Shown here: in pieces, positions 35,086 through 44,896 of the stretch
How the letters are laid out: every line of letters begins with the position of its first letter
How positions within the stretch are numbered: the stretch's first letter is position 1
Source: Bacteroidota bacterium
Lineage (GTDB): Bacteria; Bacteroidota; Bacteroidia; 2-12-FULL-35-15
Assembly (NCBI GenBank): GCA_017303895.1
Contig: JAFLBF010000019.1
Location: 1-64,000 of the forward strand
Length of the DNA: 64,000 nucleotides
Reading direction: 5' to 3'
The notes under the pieces: model-generated
Database searches by the model: none
Seen by the model: the letters and a program-made list of their open reading frames with translations, nothing else
What the model was told of the DNA's origin: nothing
Program-made: the position numbers and the translations under genes

Positions 35086-35376
35086 ATGAAAACGATGTAT
35101 GTATACATACTTAGATGTTCGGATGATACATTTTATACAGGAGTCACAAATAATCTTGAAAGAAGAATCATTGAACACAATGCCGGAATAAGTAAAGAAT
35201 CGTATACCTACTCAAGAAAACCATTGCAACTTGTTTTTTATGTCATGTTTAATGATCCTAAAACAGCGATCGCTTATGAGAAAAAAATCAAAAAATGGAG
35301 CAAAGCCAAAAAACAAGCGTTAATAGATTCAAAGTTTGATTCACTTCCCAAACTGTCAAAAAAGGAATTCAAATAA
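35086..35376 (+). CDS. Stand-alone GIY-YIG family protein
   Basis: 96 residues, a single GIY-YIG nuclease-type domain. The signature reads VYILRC...FYTGVTNNLERRI (VYI and YTG in place of GIY and YIG), with the catalytic-type Arg in LERR, Glu in AYEKKIKKW and Asn/Lys positions. Single-domain members (UPF0213/URI-like) are abundant in Bacteroidota, usually of unknown role. This gene is enclosed on both sides by copies of the same interspersed repeat, which suggests a mobile or repeat-maintaining function similar in logic to REP-associated transposases. That link is inference. Confidence 0.85.
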   Translation: MKTMYVYILRCSDDTFYTGVTNNLERRIIEHNAGISKESYTYSRKPLQLVFYVMFNDPKTAIAYEKKIKKWSKAKKQALIDSKFDSLPKLSKKEFK

Positions 35377-35411
35377 ACTTTCCTTATCGATCATTCAGCA
35401 AAAACGCCACC

Positions 35412-35575
35412 ACACTTTCTCGGTACGTTCCGTTTCACTTCACACTCGAAATGACCGCCCACAAGGATATCCTCTAAATTAAAATGTTAGTTCAAACAGG
35501 CAAAGGTCAGTTCAAGCCTGCCTGATGTCAGTTCGAGTGGCGAGGAACGAGCTGTATCGAGAACGGCTTGACAAA
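35412..35575. repeat. Interspersed palindromic-type repeats right of the GIY-YIG gene
   Basis: A minus-orientation copy (35412-35456, CACTTTCTCGGTACGTTCC to CACTCGAAATGACC) is followed by a partial copy (GGTCAGTTCAAGCCTGCC, near 35504). A full plus copy follows (35524-35575), nearly identical to those at 34880 and 34991. The order (minus, then plus) mirrors the left side. Confidence 0.8.
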
Positions 35576-35605
35576 CAAATAGCCTTGTAAATAAGAATCA
35601 TATCA

Positions 35606-35635
35606 TTGTGAAATAAAGCTTTATTCTTACCTTTG
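35606..35635 (+). promoter_or_regulatory. mfd promoter
   Basis: TTG (35606-35608), 19-bp spacer, TACCTTTG (35628-35635), 20 bp before the GTG start. Confidence 0.65.
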
Positions 35636-35654
35636 CAAGCCTTACAGAACGCAA

Positions 35655-38600
35655 GTGACGAAAGAAGATATTTTACGGAAGTATAGCGAATCCGCCAACA
35701 ATTCTTTGCTTACTCAAGAATTGAATGGGAAGGCTACGCGCGTTCAGCTAAAAAATGTAGTAGGTTCAGGAGCCTCTTTTATTGCCACAACTGCTTTCCA
35801 GCACCTTTTAAAAACACAATTATTTATTCTTCCCGATAAGGAAGAAGCAGCTTATTTTCTGAATGATCTGGAAAATATCATCGGACAGGAAAATGTATTG
35901 TTCTTCCCGGCCTCGTATAGAATGCCTTACGAGCATGAAGAAATCGACAATGCGAACATCCTTTTAAGAGCTGAAGTATTGAACAAACTCAATACCGGAA
36001 AAAAACATATTTGTATTGTTACCTATCCCGAAGCATTAACCGAAAAGGTTGTCACACAATCGCACTTAAGCAAGAATACACTCGAACTCAAGCAAGGAGA
36101 AAAAATATCGATCGACTTTATTACAGATGTACTACTTGAATATGATTTTGAAAGAGTGGATTATGTTGTAGCTCCCGGACAGTTTTCCATTCGTGGTGGT
36201 ATTGTGGATATTTTCTCTTTCTCAAACGATAATCCATACCGTGTTGAGTTTTTAGGAAATGAAGTAGATTCCATCCGTAGCTTTGATGCGATCACTCAGC
36301 TTTCTATCAAGAATCATCAGTTTTGTAATATCATTCCAAATGTTCAGGCAAAGATCCTGCAAGAAAGCAGACAAACATTCCTGGAATTTTTGGGAGAGAA
36401 CACCATTATCTGGTTCAAACATTTTCAGCTGACCATCGACCGTATCGAAAAAGCATTTACTTTGGCAGAAACGGCATTTAGCAAACTCGACAATGTGATC
36501 AAACAGCTGGAGCCAAAGGAGCTGTATACTGACAAAGATACCTTCACTAAAAGCGCTTTGAGTGTTTCACTCGTTGAGTTTGGCAATCATTTTTCGCTTA
36601 CACCAACAAAGATCATTGCTTACAATTTTTCACCTCAACCGAGCTTCAATAAAAACTTCAGCTACCTGCTCGACAATCTGAATTCTAATATCCGTAATGG
36701 ATACGAGAATATTCTCTTTGCCGAGAATCACAAACAGGTAGAGCGTTTGTATAAAATATTTGAAGACATTGCACCTAAAAACAGTTCAAGCGCTCAACTG
36801 CCATTTACAGAAGGCTGGGGTGGTGCCATGTTACACGAAGGCTTTATTGATAACGACCTGAAGATCGCCTGCTATACCGATCATCAGATCTTCGACCGCT
36901 ATCACCGCTTCCGTTTAAAAGACACATTCAACAAAAAGAACGAAGCGCTTACATTAAAAGAACTAAAAGGATTAAATCCGGGAGATTATATCACACACAT
37001 CGATTATGGTGTTGGTCGTTACGGTGGACTAGAAACCATTGAGGTGAATGGTAAAATGCAGGAAACCATTCGTTTGGTATATAAAGATTATGATGTAGTA
37101 AACATCAGCATTCATTCCCTGCACCGCATTGCTAAATACAGCGGTAAAGAAGGGACAGAACCGAAGATCAATAAATTGGGCAGCAATGCCTGGGCAACTT
37201 TAAAACAAAAAACAAAAAAGAAAGTCAAAGAAGTTGCTTTCGACCTTATCAAACTATATGCAAAGCGAAAAGCTTTGAAAGGGTTCCAGTTTAGTCCGGA
37301 CAACTATTTGCAAAATGAGCTGGAAGCTTCATTCATCTATGAAGATACACCCGATCAGATAAAAGCGACTGCCGATGTAAAACGGGATATGGAAAAAGAA
37401 TATCCAATGGATCGTTTGGTATGTGGTGATGTTGGTTTCGGAAAAACAGAGATCGCGATACGTGCTGCTTTTAAAGCGGTATGCGACAGCAAGCAGGTGG
37501 CAGTATTAGTTCCTACAACCATTCTTGCATTACAACATTATAAAACATTTAGCGAACGACTAAAAGATCTGCCTTGTAAAGTAGATTATATCAACCGATT
37601 TAAAACTGCCAAACAGCAAAAGGATACACTTGAAAAAGTAGAGCGCGGAGAAGTAGATATTTTAATTGGTACACATGGCATTGTAGGAAAGAATGTGAAG
37701 TGGAAAGATCTTGGATTAATGATCATTGATGAAGAACAAAAGTTTGGTGTAGCCGTAAAAGACAAATTAAAAACACTCAAAACAAGTGTGGATTCTTTAA
37801 CGCTTACCGCTACTCCTATTCCACGTACGCTTCAGTTCAGCATGATGGGAGCGCGCGATCTATCAGTGATCAGTACGCCTCCACCTAACCGTTATCCGGT
37901 ACAAACCGAATTACACACTTTCAATGAAGAGATCATCCGTGATGCTATTTCTTTTGAAATATCAAGAGGAGGACAAGTGTTCTTTGTACACAACAGAGTA
38001 CAAAACATTATGGAAGTGGCAGGCATGATCAGTCGCCTGGTTCCCGATGCACGGGTAGGTATTGGTCACGGACAATTAGATGGCGACAAGCTGGAAGAAG
38101 TGATGATGAAATTTGTGGATGGGGAATATGATGTACTCGTGGCAACAACCATCATTGAAGCCGGACTGGATATTTCCAATGCCAATACAATTATCATCAA
38201 TCAGGCACACATGTTTGGATTGAGCGACCTTCACCAGATGCGTGGTAGAGTTGGGCGTTCCAACAAAAAAGCATTCTGTTACTTACTCACTACACCTGTT
38301 TCATTATTAACCAATGAAGCACGCAAACGATTGAAAGCCATCGAAGAATTTTCTGACCTTGGGAGCGGTTTCAACATTGCTATGCGCGATCTCGACATTC
38401 GTGGTGCAGGAGATCTGTTGGGAGGGGAACAAAGTGGGTTCATCAATGAGATCGGATTTGAGATGTATCAAAAGATATTGGATGAAGCCATTCAGGAATT
38501 ACGAATGGAGAACGAAGAGTTCCGTTTAGCGGAAACCGGTGGCACACAACAATTCACCAAAGCAAAACATGGCGAGTTTGTTTACGACTGCACCATCGAT

Positions 38601-39032
38601 ACTGATATGGAGATATTGATCCCCGTGGACTATGTTACCAACATTACAGAACGATTAACTTTATATCGTGAGCTGGATGATTCCAGATCAGAAGAAGAAT
38701 TACTCGAATTCGAAACTAGATTACGCGATCGTTTTGGTCCTGTTCCTGAACAAACCATTGAGCTCATCCATACGATCCGCCTACGTTGGTTAGCGATGGA
38801 GATCGGATTTGAAAAACTGTTATTGAAACACAATAAAATGGTGGGGTACTTTATTCCAAAACAAGACTCACCGTATTATCAAAGTGAAACATTTACCAAG
38901 GTTCTGAAATTTGTACAGCAAAATCCGCGCTTGTGTAAGATGAAAGAGAACAATGGAAAACTCACTTTATCGTTTGAGAACATCAAAGCCATTGATGATG
39001 CCATCCAGGCTCTAAAACCTGTTATTGCTTAA
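35655..39032 (+). CDS. mfd: Transcription-repair coupling factor Mfd
   Basis: 1125 residues from a GTG start placed 20 bp after a good -7 box. Order of domains: UvrB-homology region (about 15-330), RNA polymerase-interacting CarD-like domain (~440-500, GLNPGDYITHIDYGVGRYGG), and an SF2 translocase. The translocase has Walker A GDVGFGKTE (591-599), DEEQ (692-695) and TATPIPRTLQ. The C-terminal TRCF domain follows. Mfd releases RNA polymerase stalled at DNA damage and recruits UvrA. Length and motifs are normal for the family. The last 11 bp overlap the convergent histidine kinase gene. Confidence 0.97.
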   Translation: MTKEDILRKYSESANNSLLTQELNGKATRVQLKNVVGSGASFIATTAFQHLLKTQLFILPDKEEAAYFLNDLENIIGQENVLFFPASYRMPYEHEEIDNANILLRAEVLNKLNTGKKHICIVTYPEALTEKVVTQSHLSKNTLELKQGEKISIDFITDVLLEYDFERVDYVVAPGQFSIRGGIVDIFSFSNDNPYRVEFLGNEVDSIRSFDAITQLSIKNHQFCNIIPNVQAKILQESRQTFLEFLGENTIIWFKHFQLTIDRIEKAFTLAETAFSKLDNVIKQLEPKELYTDKDTFTKSALSVSLVEFGNHFSLTPTKIIAYNFSPQPSFNKNFSYLLDNLNSNIRNGYENILFAENHKQVERLYKIFEDIAPKNSSSAQLPFTEGWGGAMLHEGFIDNDLKIACYTDHQIFDRYHRFRLKDTFNKKNEALTLKELKGLNPGDYITHIDYGVGRYGGLETIEVNGKMQETIRLVYKDYDVVNISIHSLHRIAKYSGKEGTEPKINKLGSNAWATLKQKTKKKVKEVAFDLIKLYAKRKALKGFQFSPDNYLQNELEASFIYEDTPDQIKATADVKRDMEKEYPMDRLVCGDVGFGKTEIAIRAAFKAVCDSKQVAVLVPTTILALQHYKTFSERLKDLPCKVDYINRFKTAKQQKDTLEKVERGEVDILIGTHGIVGKNVKWKDLGLMIIDEEQKFGVAVKDKLKTLKTSVDSLTLTATPIPRTLQFSMMGARDLSVISTPPPNRYPVQTELHTFNEEIIRDAISFEISRGGQVFFVHNRVQNIMEVAGMISRLVPDARVGIGHGQLDGDKLEEVMMKFVDGEYDVLVATTIIEAGLDISNANTIIINQAHMFGLSDLHQMRGRVGRSNKKAFCYLLTTPVSLLTNEARKRLKAIEEFSDLGSGFNIAMRDLDIRGAGDLLGGEQSGFINEIGFEMYQKILDEAIQELRMENEEFRLAETGGTQQFTKAKHGEFVYDCTIDTDMEILIPVDYVTNITERLTLYRELDDSRSEEELLEFETRLRDRFGPVPEQTIELIHTIRLRWLAMEIGFEKLLLKHNKMVGYFIPKQDSPYYQSETFTKVLKFVQQNPRLCKMKENNGKLTLSFENIKAIDDAIQALKPVIA

Positions 39033-40218
39033 AGCGGAGCTTGAACACCAAACCATTTTCATTCGTAAAGCTAAAATCACCATTGATCTGCTCAGACAGT
39101 GATCGCATCAATTCCATCCCTAATGTATTCGGTTTGTTGATCATACCGGATGGTAAACCCGGACCATTATCACGGAGTTGAAGTTCTATAAATTCGTTTT
39201 GTTTTTTTAGTGTGATGTTGATCTGTAATTTTTTATCAGGACATTGGGCATATTTAAAGGAGTTGGTCACAAACTCGTTTAATATTAAACCGCAAGGGAT
39301 CGCATTCGAGAGTTCAATAAAAACATCGTCAGCATCGATCTGGATCGTTGCCTGCTCTTTTATTCCATAAGAACTCATCAGCTCTTTCAGCAACTCATTG
39401 ATATAATCTTTAAAATTAAGGTCGATCACATGTTCCCGCTCAAAGATCTTTTGGTGTACCAAAGCCATGGAGAACACTCTATTTCTACATTCATCCAATG
39501 CTTCCTGTACTTCCTTGGAATCGGTGCTGTTCTTTTTCAAACTCAACAAACTCGTTACGATATTCATATTGTTCTTCACCCGGTGAAACACTTCAGAAAG
39601 CAGGATCTCTTTTTCGGAAAGCATTTTCTTGATCTTTCTTTCCTGAGCCATCGACTCTGTTACCACAATGATGATAAAAGCAATGGCAGTAAACACACTC
39701 AAAATAATGTTAAAGACCATTGTATTAGCTATAACCGTTTCAGAGATAGAAACCGCATACCAGTTGTATTTATATCCAAGTGCGATCAATACGGCAGATA
39801 TGATAAACATGCCGGCAATAACTAATAAGTGCTTTAAAGTCTCTCTTCTTCCTAATAACTGAATCAAACTAATGATCATAGGAAAGTAAAAAAGAAGTAT
39901 GTAAGAATCTTTCCCGGTTTTTAAATTCATAGAGATGAAAAAACACAGACCAATGATGTAAAAGGTATAGGCGGCCCAAACGTAATTTTTACGCTTATTC
40001 AATATAAAAACCGATGGCGCCACAATAATGACAGCAATACAATCGATCGCAACCTGTGGGTATCCCATCAGCAAAAAGAAAACAGCACCCAGAAACATAT
40101 TGAATGTTCCAACCAATGTAATGGAATTTATTTTACGGGTAAGATACATCTCCCAAGGCTGGTAGCTATCTCTAACACCTATAGAGATCAGTTGATCTAT
40201 TTTCTGTTTAATGGACAT
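39022..40218 (-). CDS. Membrane-bound sensor histidine kinase (HisKA_2 type)
   Basis: 398 residues. Residues ~30-190 contain about six transmembrane helices and no extracellular sensor domain of note. A short coiled coil leads to the HisKA_2 dimerisation/phosphoacceptor region (His212 in SEVFHRVKNN). The HATPase follows: N box LILNEFVTNSFKYA (Glu315, Asn319), G1 RDNGPGLPSG (Asp350) and G2 around NTLGMEL. Members often signal to LytTR or similar regulators, but no response regulator is adjacent. Its 3' end overlaps mfd by 11 bp. Confidence 0.9.
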   Translation of the reverse strand: MSIKQKIDQLISIGVRDSYQPWEMYLTRKINSITLVGTFNMFLGAVFFLLMGYPQVAIDCIAVIIVAPSVFILNKRKNYVWAAYTFYIIGLCFFISMNLKTGKDSYILLFYFPMIISLIQLLGRRETLKHLLVIAGMFIISAVLIALGYKYNWYAVSISETVIANTMVFNIILSVFTAIAFIIIVVTESMAQERKIKKMLSEKEILLSEVFHRVKNNMNIVTSLLSLKKNSTDSKEVQEALDECRNRVFSMALVHQKIFEREHVIDLNFKDYINELLKELMSSYGIKEQATIQIDADDVFIELSNAIPCGLILNEFVTNSFKYAQCPDKKLQINITLKKQNEFIELQLRDNGPGLPSGMINKPNTLGMELMRSLSEQINGDFSFTNENGLVFKLRFKQ

Positions 40219-40283
40219 GTCGAGGCAAGGAGTATTTTGTCTCCAACCAAATGTACTTCTTTTTGTCTAAAAGAAAAGAGAAA

Positions 40284-41396
40284 TTAGCCCATTTCGGCAG
40301 CCAAGTGGCGGATCTCATTACGACCCAACTTCTTAAGCATTCGAAGATGAGACATAAAGGCTTCCATAGCTGTAGGGAAATAGATATAACGGATACCAAA
40401 TTCCTTCGCTGTTTGCTCTACAATTGGAGCAATATCCGGATAATGCACATGACAGATCCTTGGGAAAAGATGGTGAATTGCCTGATAATTCAAGCCTCCA
40501 ACATAAAAGGTAACGATCGGATTTTTTGCTGCAAAGTCGGCTGTGGTGTTCAATTGATGGATAGCCCATTCATTTTCAATGTTTCCTTTGTCATCCGGCA
40601 CAGGGAATGTTGTTCCTTCTACCACGTGAGCTAACTGGAAAGTAACACTCAACACGATACCCGCCACCGCATGCATCAATAAAAAGCCCAACACGATCTG
40701 ATACCAAGGGTTATCTAGGATCAATAATGGTAAAACCAACATGTATGAATAGTACAATACTTTAAAAAAGATCATGGCAATGAACTTCTTAATACGGTCG
40801 CGTTTAATATCTTTATTATGACCTTCGCGCACGTAACGGGCAAACTGCATAAAGTCTTTACTGGTTGTCCAGTACAGAGTCATTAGCGAATAAAAGAAGA
40901 ACGCGTAGAATACTTGAAAACGTTGTATTTTTTGATGTTTTCCGCTTGGCGAAAAACGCATGCCTACTTTATCATCAATATCTTCGTCATGATCGTAGAT
41001 ATTGGTGTAGGTATGATGAAGAATGTTGTGCTGCGTTTTCCAGTTATTAAGATCGGCTCCTACCAGGCTAACAGTATGTCCCATCATACGGTTGACCCAA
41101 TTCTTAGAAGAATAGGCTCCGTGGTTGGCATCGTGCATGATCCCCATTCCGATACCGGCCAAACCTAGTCCGATCAGCACCCAGCATAGCCAAAACGACC
41201 AGCCGGCAGTGTTTCCGGAAATAATAAATGAGTAGGGAACATAATAAAGTGCCAGCATAAAGATCGATTTAACGACCATTTTCCAGTTGGCATGCTGAGA
41301 GATCTTGTTTTCAATGAAATAATTATCGACTCTCTGCTTTAACACATTGAAAAACTGTGTTTTATCTTTATTGGTAAACTTAATTTTGGGTTTCAT
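40284..41396 (-). CDS. Membrane fatty acid desaturase
   Basis: 370 residues with four or more membrane helices. The three His boxes are HDANH (88-92), HNILHH (123-128) and QAIHH (305-309). The third box begins with Gln instead of His, the pattern of front-end (delta-5/delta-6-like) desaturases, but no cytochrome b5 domain is attached. The enzyme is a di-iron oxygenase that introduces double bonds into membrane acyl chains, using external electron donors. It is on the same strand as the histidine kinase downstream (66-bp gap); joint transcription is possible. Confidence 0.9.
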   Translation of the reverse strand: MKPKIKFTNKDKTQFFNVLKQRVDNYFIENKISQHANWKMVVKSIFMLALYYVPYSFIISGNTAGWSFWLCWVLIGLGLAGIGMGIMHDANHGAYSSKNWVNRMMGHTVSLVGADLNNWKTQHNILHHTYTNIYDHDEDIDDKVGMRFSPSGKHQKIQRFQVFYAFFFYSLMTLYWTTSKDFMQFARYVREGHNKDIKRDRIKKFIAMIFFKVLYYSYMLVLPLLILDNPWYQIVLGFLLMHAVAGIVLSVTFQLAHVVEGTTFPVPDDKGNIENEWAIHQLNTTADFAAKNPIVTFYVGGLNYQAIHHLFPRICHVHYPDIAPIVEQTAKEFGIRYIYFPTAMEAFMSHLRMLKKLGRNEIRHLAAEMG

Positions 41397-41476
41397 TCGT
41401 ACAAATTAACACACAAGTATAATCAAAAAAAATGATTTTAAACACCTTCAATTCGACCAAGCTTAGGAATTGATAG

Positions 41477-41821
41477 CTATAAATTGGGATCCATTCGCTT
41501 ATAATAAGCTAACATGCTGCTTATAAAGAAGATAGACAAAGCGATACTAAAGTAGTTCGTATTATCGATCAGCAGAAAAACCGACTCTTTTATAAAGAAA
41601 ACTATGATAAAAAGGCGCACTCCCCAGCGTTTCATATACCAAACACCGATCATGGAGATGAACATGGAAGCGCGTATAAAACCAAAAATGGCCGGCATCC
41701 AGTCACCGATCTTCTTTACCTCAGGTGCAAAAACACCCGGCAAACTTACAACTACCCAAATAAAACCGATGATACAAACAACGGTTAAAAGTACAGGGCG
41801 TTTTATTTGAATTGCTTGCAT
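41477..41821 (-). CDS. Small integral membrane protein
   Basis: 114 residues from the ATG at 41821, which lies 7 bp after the ABC permease stop; a longer frame to 41902 would run into that gene and is rejected. Four hydrophobic segments (for example LLTVVCIIGFIWVVVSLPGVF and YFSIALSIFFISSMLAYY) make it an inner membrane protein. I do not recognise a characterised family. Position suggests cotranscription with the MacB-like permease. Confidence 0.65.
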   Translation of the reverse strand: MQAIQIKRPVLLTVVCIIGFIWVVVSLPGVFAPEVKKIGDWMPAIFGFIRASMFISMIGVWYMKRWGVRLFIIVFFIKESVFLLIDNTNYFSIALSIFFISSMLAYYKRMDPNL

Positions 41822-41828
41822 GTGAAAA

Positions 41829-43073
41829 TTAATTACTTCTAATCGCTTCCACCGGATCCATCTGAGAAGCCGTATAAGCAGGCACAAAGCCCGAAACAAC
41901 ACCTATCAGAATGGAAATAGTGAATCCAAGAATAACATTCGAACGGGACAATACGATCTCCATCCCAAAAGAATCACCTGCAAATAATGTGATCATAAAG
42001 ACGATCAGCAGACCTATCAAGCCACCGATAAAGGAAAGAAAAACCGATTCAAACATAAACTGCAACAGGATAAAATAGTTCTTTGCCCCTAATGATTTCT
42101 GTATCCCGATAATATTGGTCCGTTCTTTTACCGATACGAACATGATATTCGCGATCCCGAATCCACCCACCAAAATGGAAAAACCACCTATGATCCAGCC
42201 TGCAATGCCTATTATTCCGAAGAGACTATCAAATTGATTAGAGATCAAACTCGTTTGATTGAGGGCAAAATCTTCCTCCCCAGCTGGCTTTATTTTACGT
42301 ACAGAGCGCATCAAACCTGTAAGTTCACTGATCAGGTCATCGTTAGTAACACCCGGCTTTGCCCTTACCATGATCTGCGGATCAAGACTTTCATCGCGGA
42401 TATCCACCAGACTGCGGGCATAATTTACAGGTACCAGCACTTGTGTATCCGGACTGCCACCCAGAATACTCTCCCCCTCTTTTTTGAATACTCCGATCAC
42501 CGTTACCTTTGCTCCGTTCACTTTGATGGTTTTTCCCAGAGGATCCTGCATCGGGAAAAGTGCTTTGGCCAAAACATCTCCAATCACAGCTACAGGCCTT
42601 CCGGCCGAAGATTCAATATCGGTAAAATAGCGCCCTTCCGCTATTTCAAAATTCTTTACTTTATCATACTGATGCGAAGCCATCACAATGGTCACGTTCT
42701 CTATGCTGCTACTCTGATATTTAACAGTGATGCGAGATGTAGCCACAAATGCAGCCGACTGAGCGCCATCACAGCCTCTCAACACTTCATCCAATTCTGT
42801 ATAATCGGGCAATGGGCGGTTCATGTACTTCCACCAAGGATAATCTTCACTAAATGCCCAGGGCCATTTTTGGATGAAGACCACATCATCACCCAGACTC
42901 TGTACGCTTTTACGCAAATTTTGCTCCAGCGAATCCACCACTGTAAACACCATGATGATGGCGAAAATACCAATAGTGATGCCTAATAGAGACAGGATCG
43001 TGCGAAGTTTATTCACCACCAGCGCATGGAAGGCAAACAAAATACTCTCTCTGAAAAGTCCTAAAAAGATCAT
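41829..43073 (-). CDS. MacB-like ABC transporter permease
   Basis: 414 residues. An N-terminal helix (about 21-45, TILSLLGITIGIFAIIMVFTVV) is followed by a large periplasmic MacB_PCD domain (~50-270). Three C-terminal helices form the FtsX core (GGFGIANIMFVSVKERTNIIGIQKSLGA). The end PAYTASQMDPVEAIRSN is typical of the family. Type VII ABC systems of this kind use the ATPase for mechanotransmission in export of peptides, lipoproteins or drugs. The ATPase subunit is not encoded next to it. Confidence 0.9.
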   Translation of the reverse strand: MIFLGLFRESILFAFHALVVNKLRTILSLLGITIGIFAIIMVFTVVDSLEQNLRKSVQSLGDDVVFIQKWPWAFSEDYPWWKYMNRPLPDYTELDEVLRGCDGAQSAAFVATSRITVKYQSSSIENVTIVMASHQYDKVKNFEIAEGRYFTDIESSAGRPVAVIGDVLAKALFPMQDPLGKTIKVNGAKVTVIGVFKKEGESILGGSPDTQVLVPVNYARSLVDIRDESLDPQIMVRAKPGVTNDDLISELTGLMRSVRKIKPAGEEDFALNQTSLISNQFDSLFGIIGIAGWIIGGFSILVGGFGIANIMFVSVKERTNIIGIQKSLGAKNYFILLQFMFESVFLSFIGGLIGLLIVFMITLFAGDSFGMEIVLSRSNVILGFTISILIGVVSGFVPAYTASQMDPVEAIRSN

Positions 43074-43231
43074 GGATCAAGCGCTGTTTTTACTCAAGCA
43101 AATGTACCATTTTTTATCCCAAAAAATCAATAAAAAAAAATCGTCCGAAAGTGGCTTAAAATCTACGTTATTAACAAAAAAAACATTTATCAACAAATTG
43201 CCTTGAAAGGCTCTGAACACCTAAAAATTAA

Positions 43232-43239
43232 TACTTTTG
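43232..43239 (+). promoter_or_regulatory. -7 box of purH
   Basis: TACTTTTG fits TAnnTTTG, 24 bp before the chosen ATG at 43263. Its position supports that start over the TTG at 43203, which would lie upstream of the promoter. Confidence 0.6.
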
Positions 43240-43262
43240 TAAGAGCAAAAATTTTACACGTT

Positions 43263-44789
43263 ATGAGTGGATCGAAAAAAATTAAAAACGCATTAATTTC
43301 AGTTTATTACAAAGATAATTTAGAGCCTGTTATTCACCAATTGAATGCATTAGGCGTAAAAATATTCAGCACCGGAGGAACACAAGAATTTATTGAGAAC
43401 CTTGGTGTTGCTGTTACTCCTGTAGAATCATTAACATCATATCCATCTATTTTGGGTGGCCGTGTGAAAACATTACATCCAAAAATATTCGGTGGGATAT
43501 TGAGCAGACGTGAATTACAGAGCGACATAGCACAATTGGAAGAATATCAGATCCCTGAAATAGATCTTGTTATTGTTGATTTGTATCCATTCGAAGAGAC
43601 CGTTGCATCGGGTGCTGAAGAGCAAGCGATCATCGAAAAAATTGACATCGGTGGTATATCATTGATCCGTGCTGCCGCAAAAAATTTCAAAGATGTGATC
43701 ATCGTTCCATCAAAAAATGAATATACATTTTTGCACGACACCATTCTTGTTGCACAAAAAGGAGAATCTACATTAGCAGATCGTAAAAAGCTTGCAGGTA
43801 AGGCATTCAACGTTTCATCACATTACGACACAGCCATCTTCAATTATTTCAATGGCAATGACGTGGTGGCGTTTAAACAATCCGTTCAAAATGCAAATGT
43901 GTTACGTTACGGTGAAAATCCACACCAGAGAGGTGTATTCTATGGCAATTTGGATGAGATGTTCACCAAGCACAATGGAAAAGAATTATCCTACAACAAC
44001 TTGTTAGATGTGGATGCAGCAGTGAATTTAATTGCTGAATTTACCGACACCACTTTTGCCATTTTAAAACATAACAATGCATGCGGATTGGCATCGCGCG
44101 AAAAATTAGTGGATGCATACAAAGATGCATTAGCAGGCGACCCAACGAGTGCATTTGGTGGTGTGTTGATCACCAACAAAGAGATCGACCTAGCGACTGC
44201 AGAAGAAATGAATAAATTATTTTTTGAAGTGATCATTGCTCCATCGTATGATGCAAAAGCAATTGAGCTTTTAAAATCTAAACCGAACCGTATCATTCTT
44301 CAACAAAAGAAAGTTAAGTTATCGGATAAATCATTCCGCACTTTGTTGAACGGTGTGATCGAGCAAGATAAAGATCAAAAAACAGAAACCATTGCCGATA
44401 TGCAAACGGTTACAAAAACAGCTCCTACAAAAGATGAATTAAGAGATATGGTGTTCGCTAATAAATTAGTGAAACACACTAAATCAAATACGATCATTCT
44501 TGCCAAGAATAATCAGTTATTAGCAAGTGGAGTTGGACAAACATCACGTGTGGATGCATTAAAGCAAGCGATCATCAAAGCAGAAAGTTTTGGATTCGAT
44601 CTAAAAGGATCGGTAATGGCATCGGATGCTTTCTTCCCATTCCCTGATTGTGTAGAGATTGCACATAAAGCGGGTATCACAGCAGTGATCCAACCAGGAG
44701 GAAGTATCAAGGATAAAGATTCAATTGCTTATTGCGACAACAATGGATTATCAATGGTAATGACCGGCACAAGACATTTTAAACATTAA
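43263..44789 (+). CDS. purH: Bifunctional AICAR formyltransferase / IMP cyclohydrolase
   Basis: 508 residues from ATG 43263. The N-terminal MGS-like IMP cyclohydrolase domain spans about residues 1-190 (ALISVYYKDNLEPVIHQL, STGGTQEF, GGRVKTLHPKIFGGIL). The C-terminal AICAR transformylase domain includes RYGENPHQRGVFYG, KHNNACG, DPTSAFGG and SDAFFPFPD. It performs the last two steps of de novo purine synthesis, AICAR to FAICAR to IMP, using 10-formyl-tetrahydrofolate. The end GTRHFKH is the normal C-terminus. Confidence 0.97.
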   Translation: MSGSKKIKNALISVYYKDNLEPVIHQLNALGVKIFSTGGTQEFIENLGVAVTPVESLTSYPSILGGRVKTLHPKIFGGILSRRELQSDIAQLEEYQIPEIDLVIVDLYPFEETVASGAEEQAIIEKIDIGGISLIRAAAKNFKDVIIVPSKNEYTFLHDTILVAQKGESTLADRKKLAGKAFNVSSHYDTAIFNYFNGNDVVAFKQSVQNANVLRYGENPHQRGVFYGNLDEMFTKHNGKELSYNNLLDVDAAVNLIAEFTDTTFAILKHNNACGLASREKLVDAYKDALAGDPTSAFGGVLITNKEIDLATAEEMNKLFFEVIIAPSYDAKAIELLKSKPNRIILQQKKVKLSDKSFRTLLNGVIEQDKDQKTETIADMQTVTKTAPTKDELRDMVFANKLVKHTKSNTIILAKNNQLLASGVGQTSRVDALKQAIIKAESFGFDLKGSVMASDAFFPFPDCVEIAHKAGITAVIQPGGSIKDKDSIAYCDNNGLSMVMTGTRHFKH

Positions 44790-44791
44790 TC

Positions 44792-44896
44792 AATTTGAAA
44801 ATTTTGCAATGTGCAAATTTGAAAATAATAAATAAGTTCCTTGCAATACGACATTATCAAATTATCTAATTAAACTATTATCAAATTAAACTATGG
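44792..44896. repeat. Octamer-phased degenerate repeats before mreB
   Basis: Two runs with an 8-bp period: AATTTGAA AATTTTGC AATGTGCA AATTTGAA AATAATAA (44792-44831, written with spaces for phase) and TCAAATTA TCTAATTA AACTATTA TCAAATTA AACTATGG (44857-44896). The last unit contains the mreB start codon. No standard promoter box is obvious in this gap. Confidence 0.7.

Noticed and set aside
34841..35575. Remnant of an insertion sequence
   Set aside because: No transposase frame or fragment is visible; repeats are several, short and in both orientations.
41822..41902. 27-residue extension of the small membrane protein
   Set aside because: It runs into the ABC permease coding end; the ATG at 41821 is well placed for an operon.
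43203..43262. Longer N-terminus of PurH
   Set aside because: The TTG lies upstream of the -7 box at 43232; the ATG at 43263 matches the family start.
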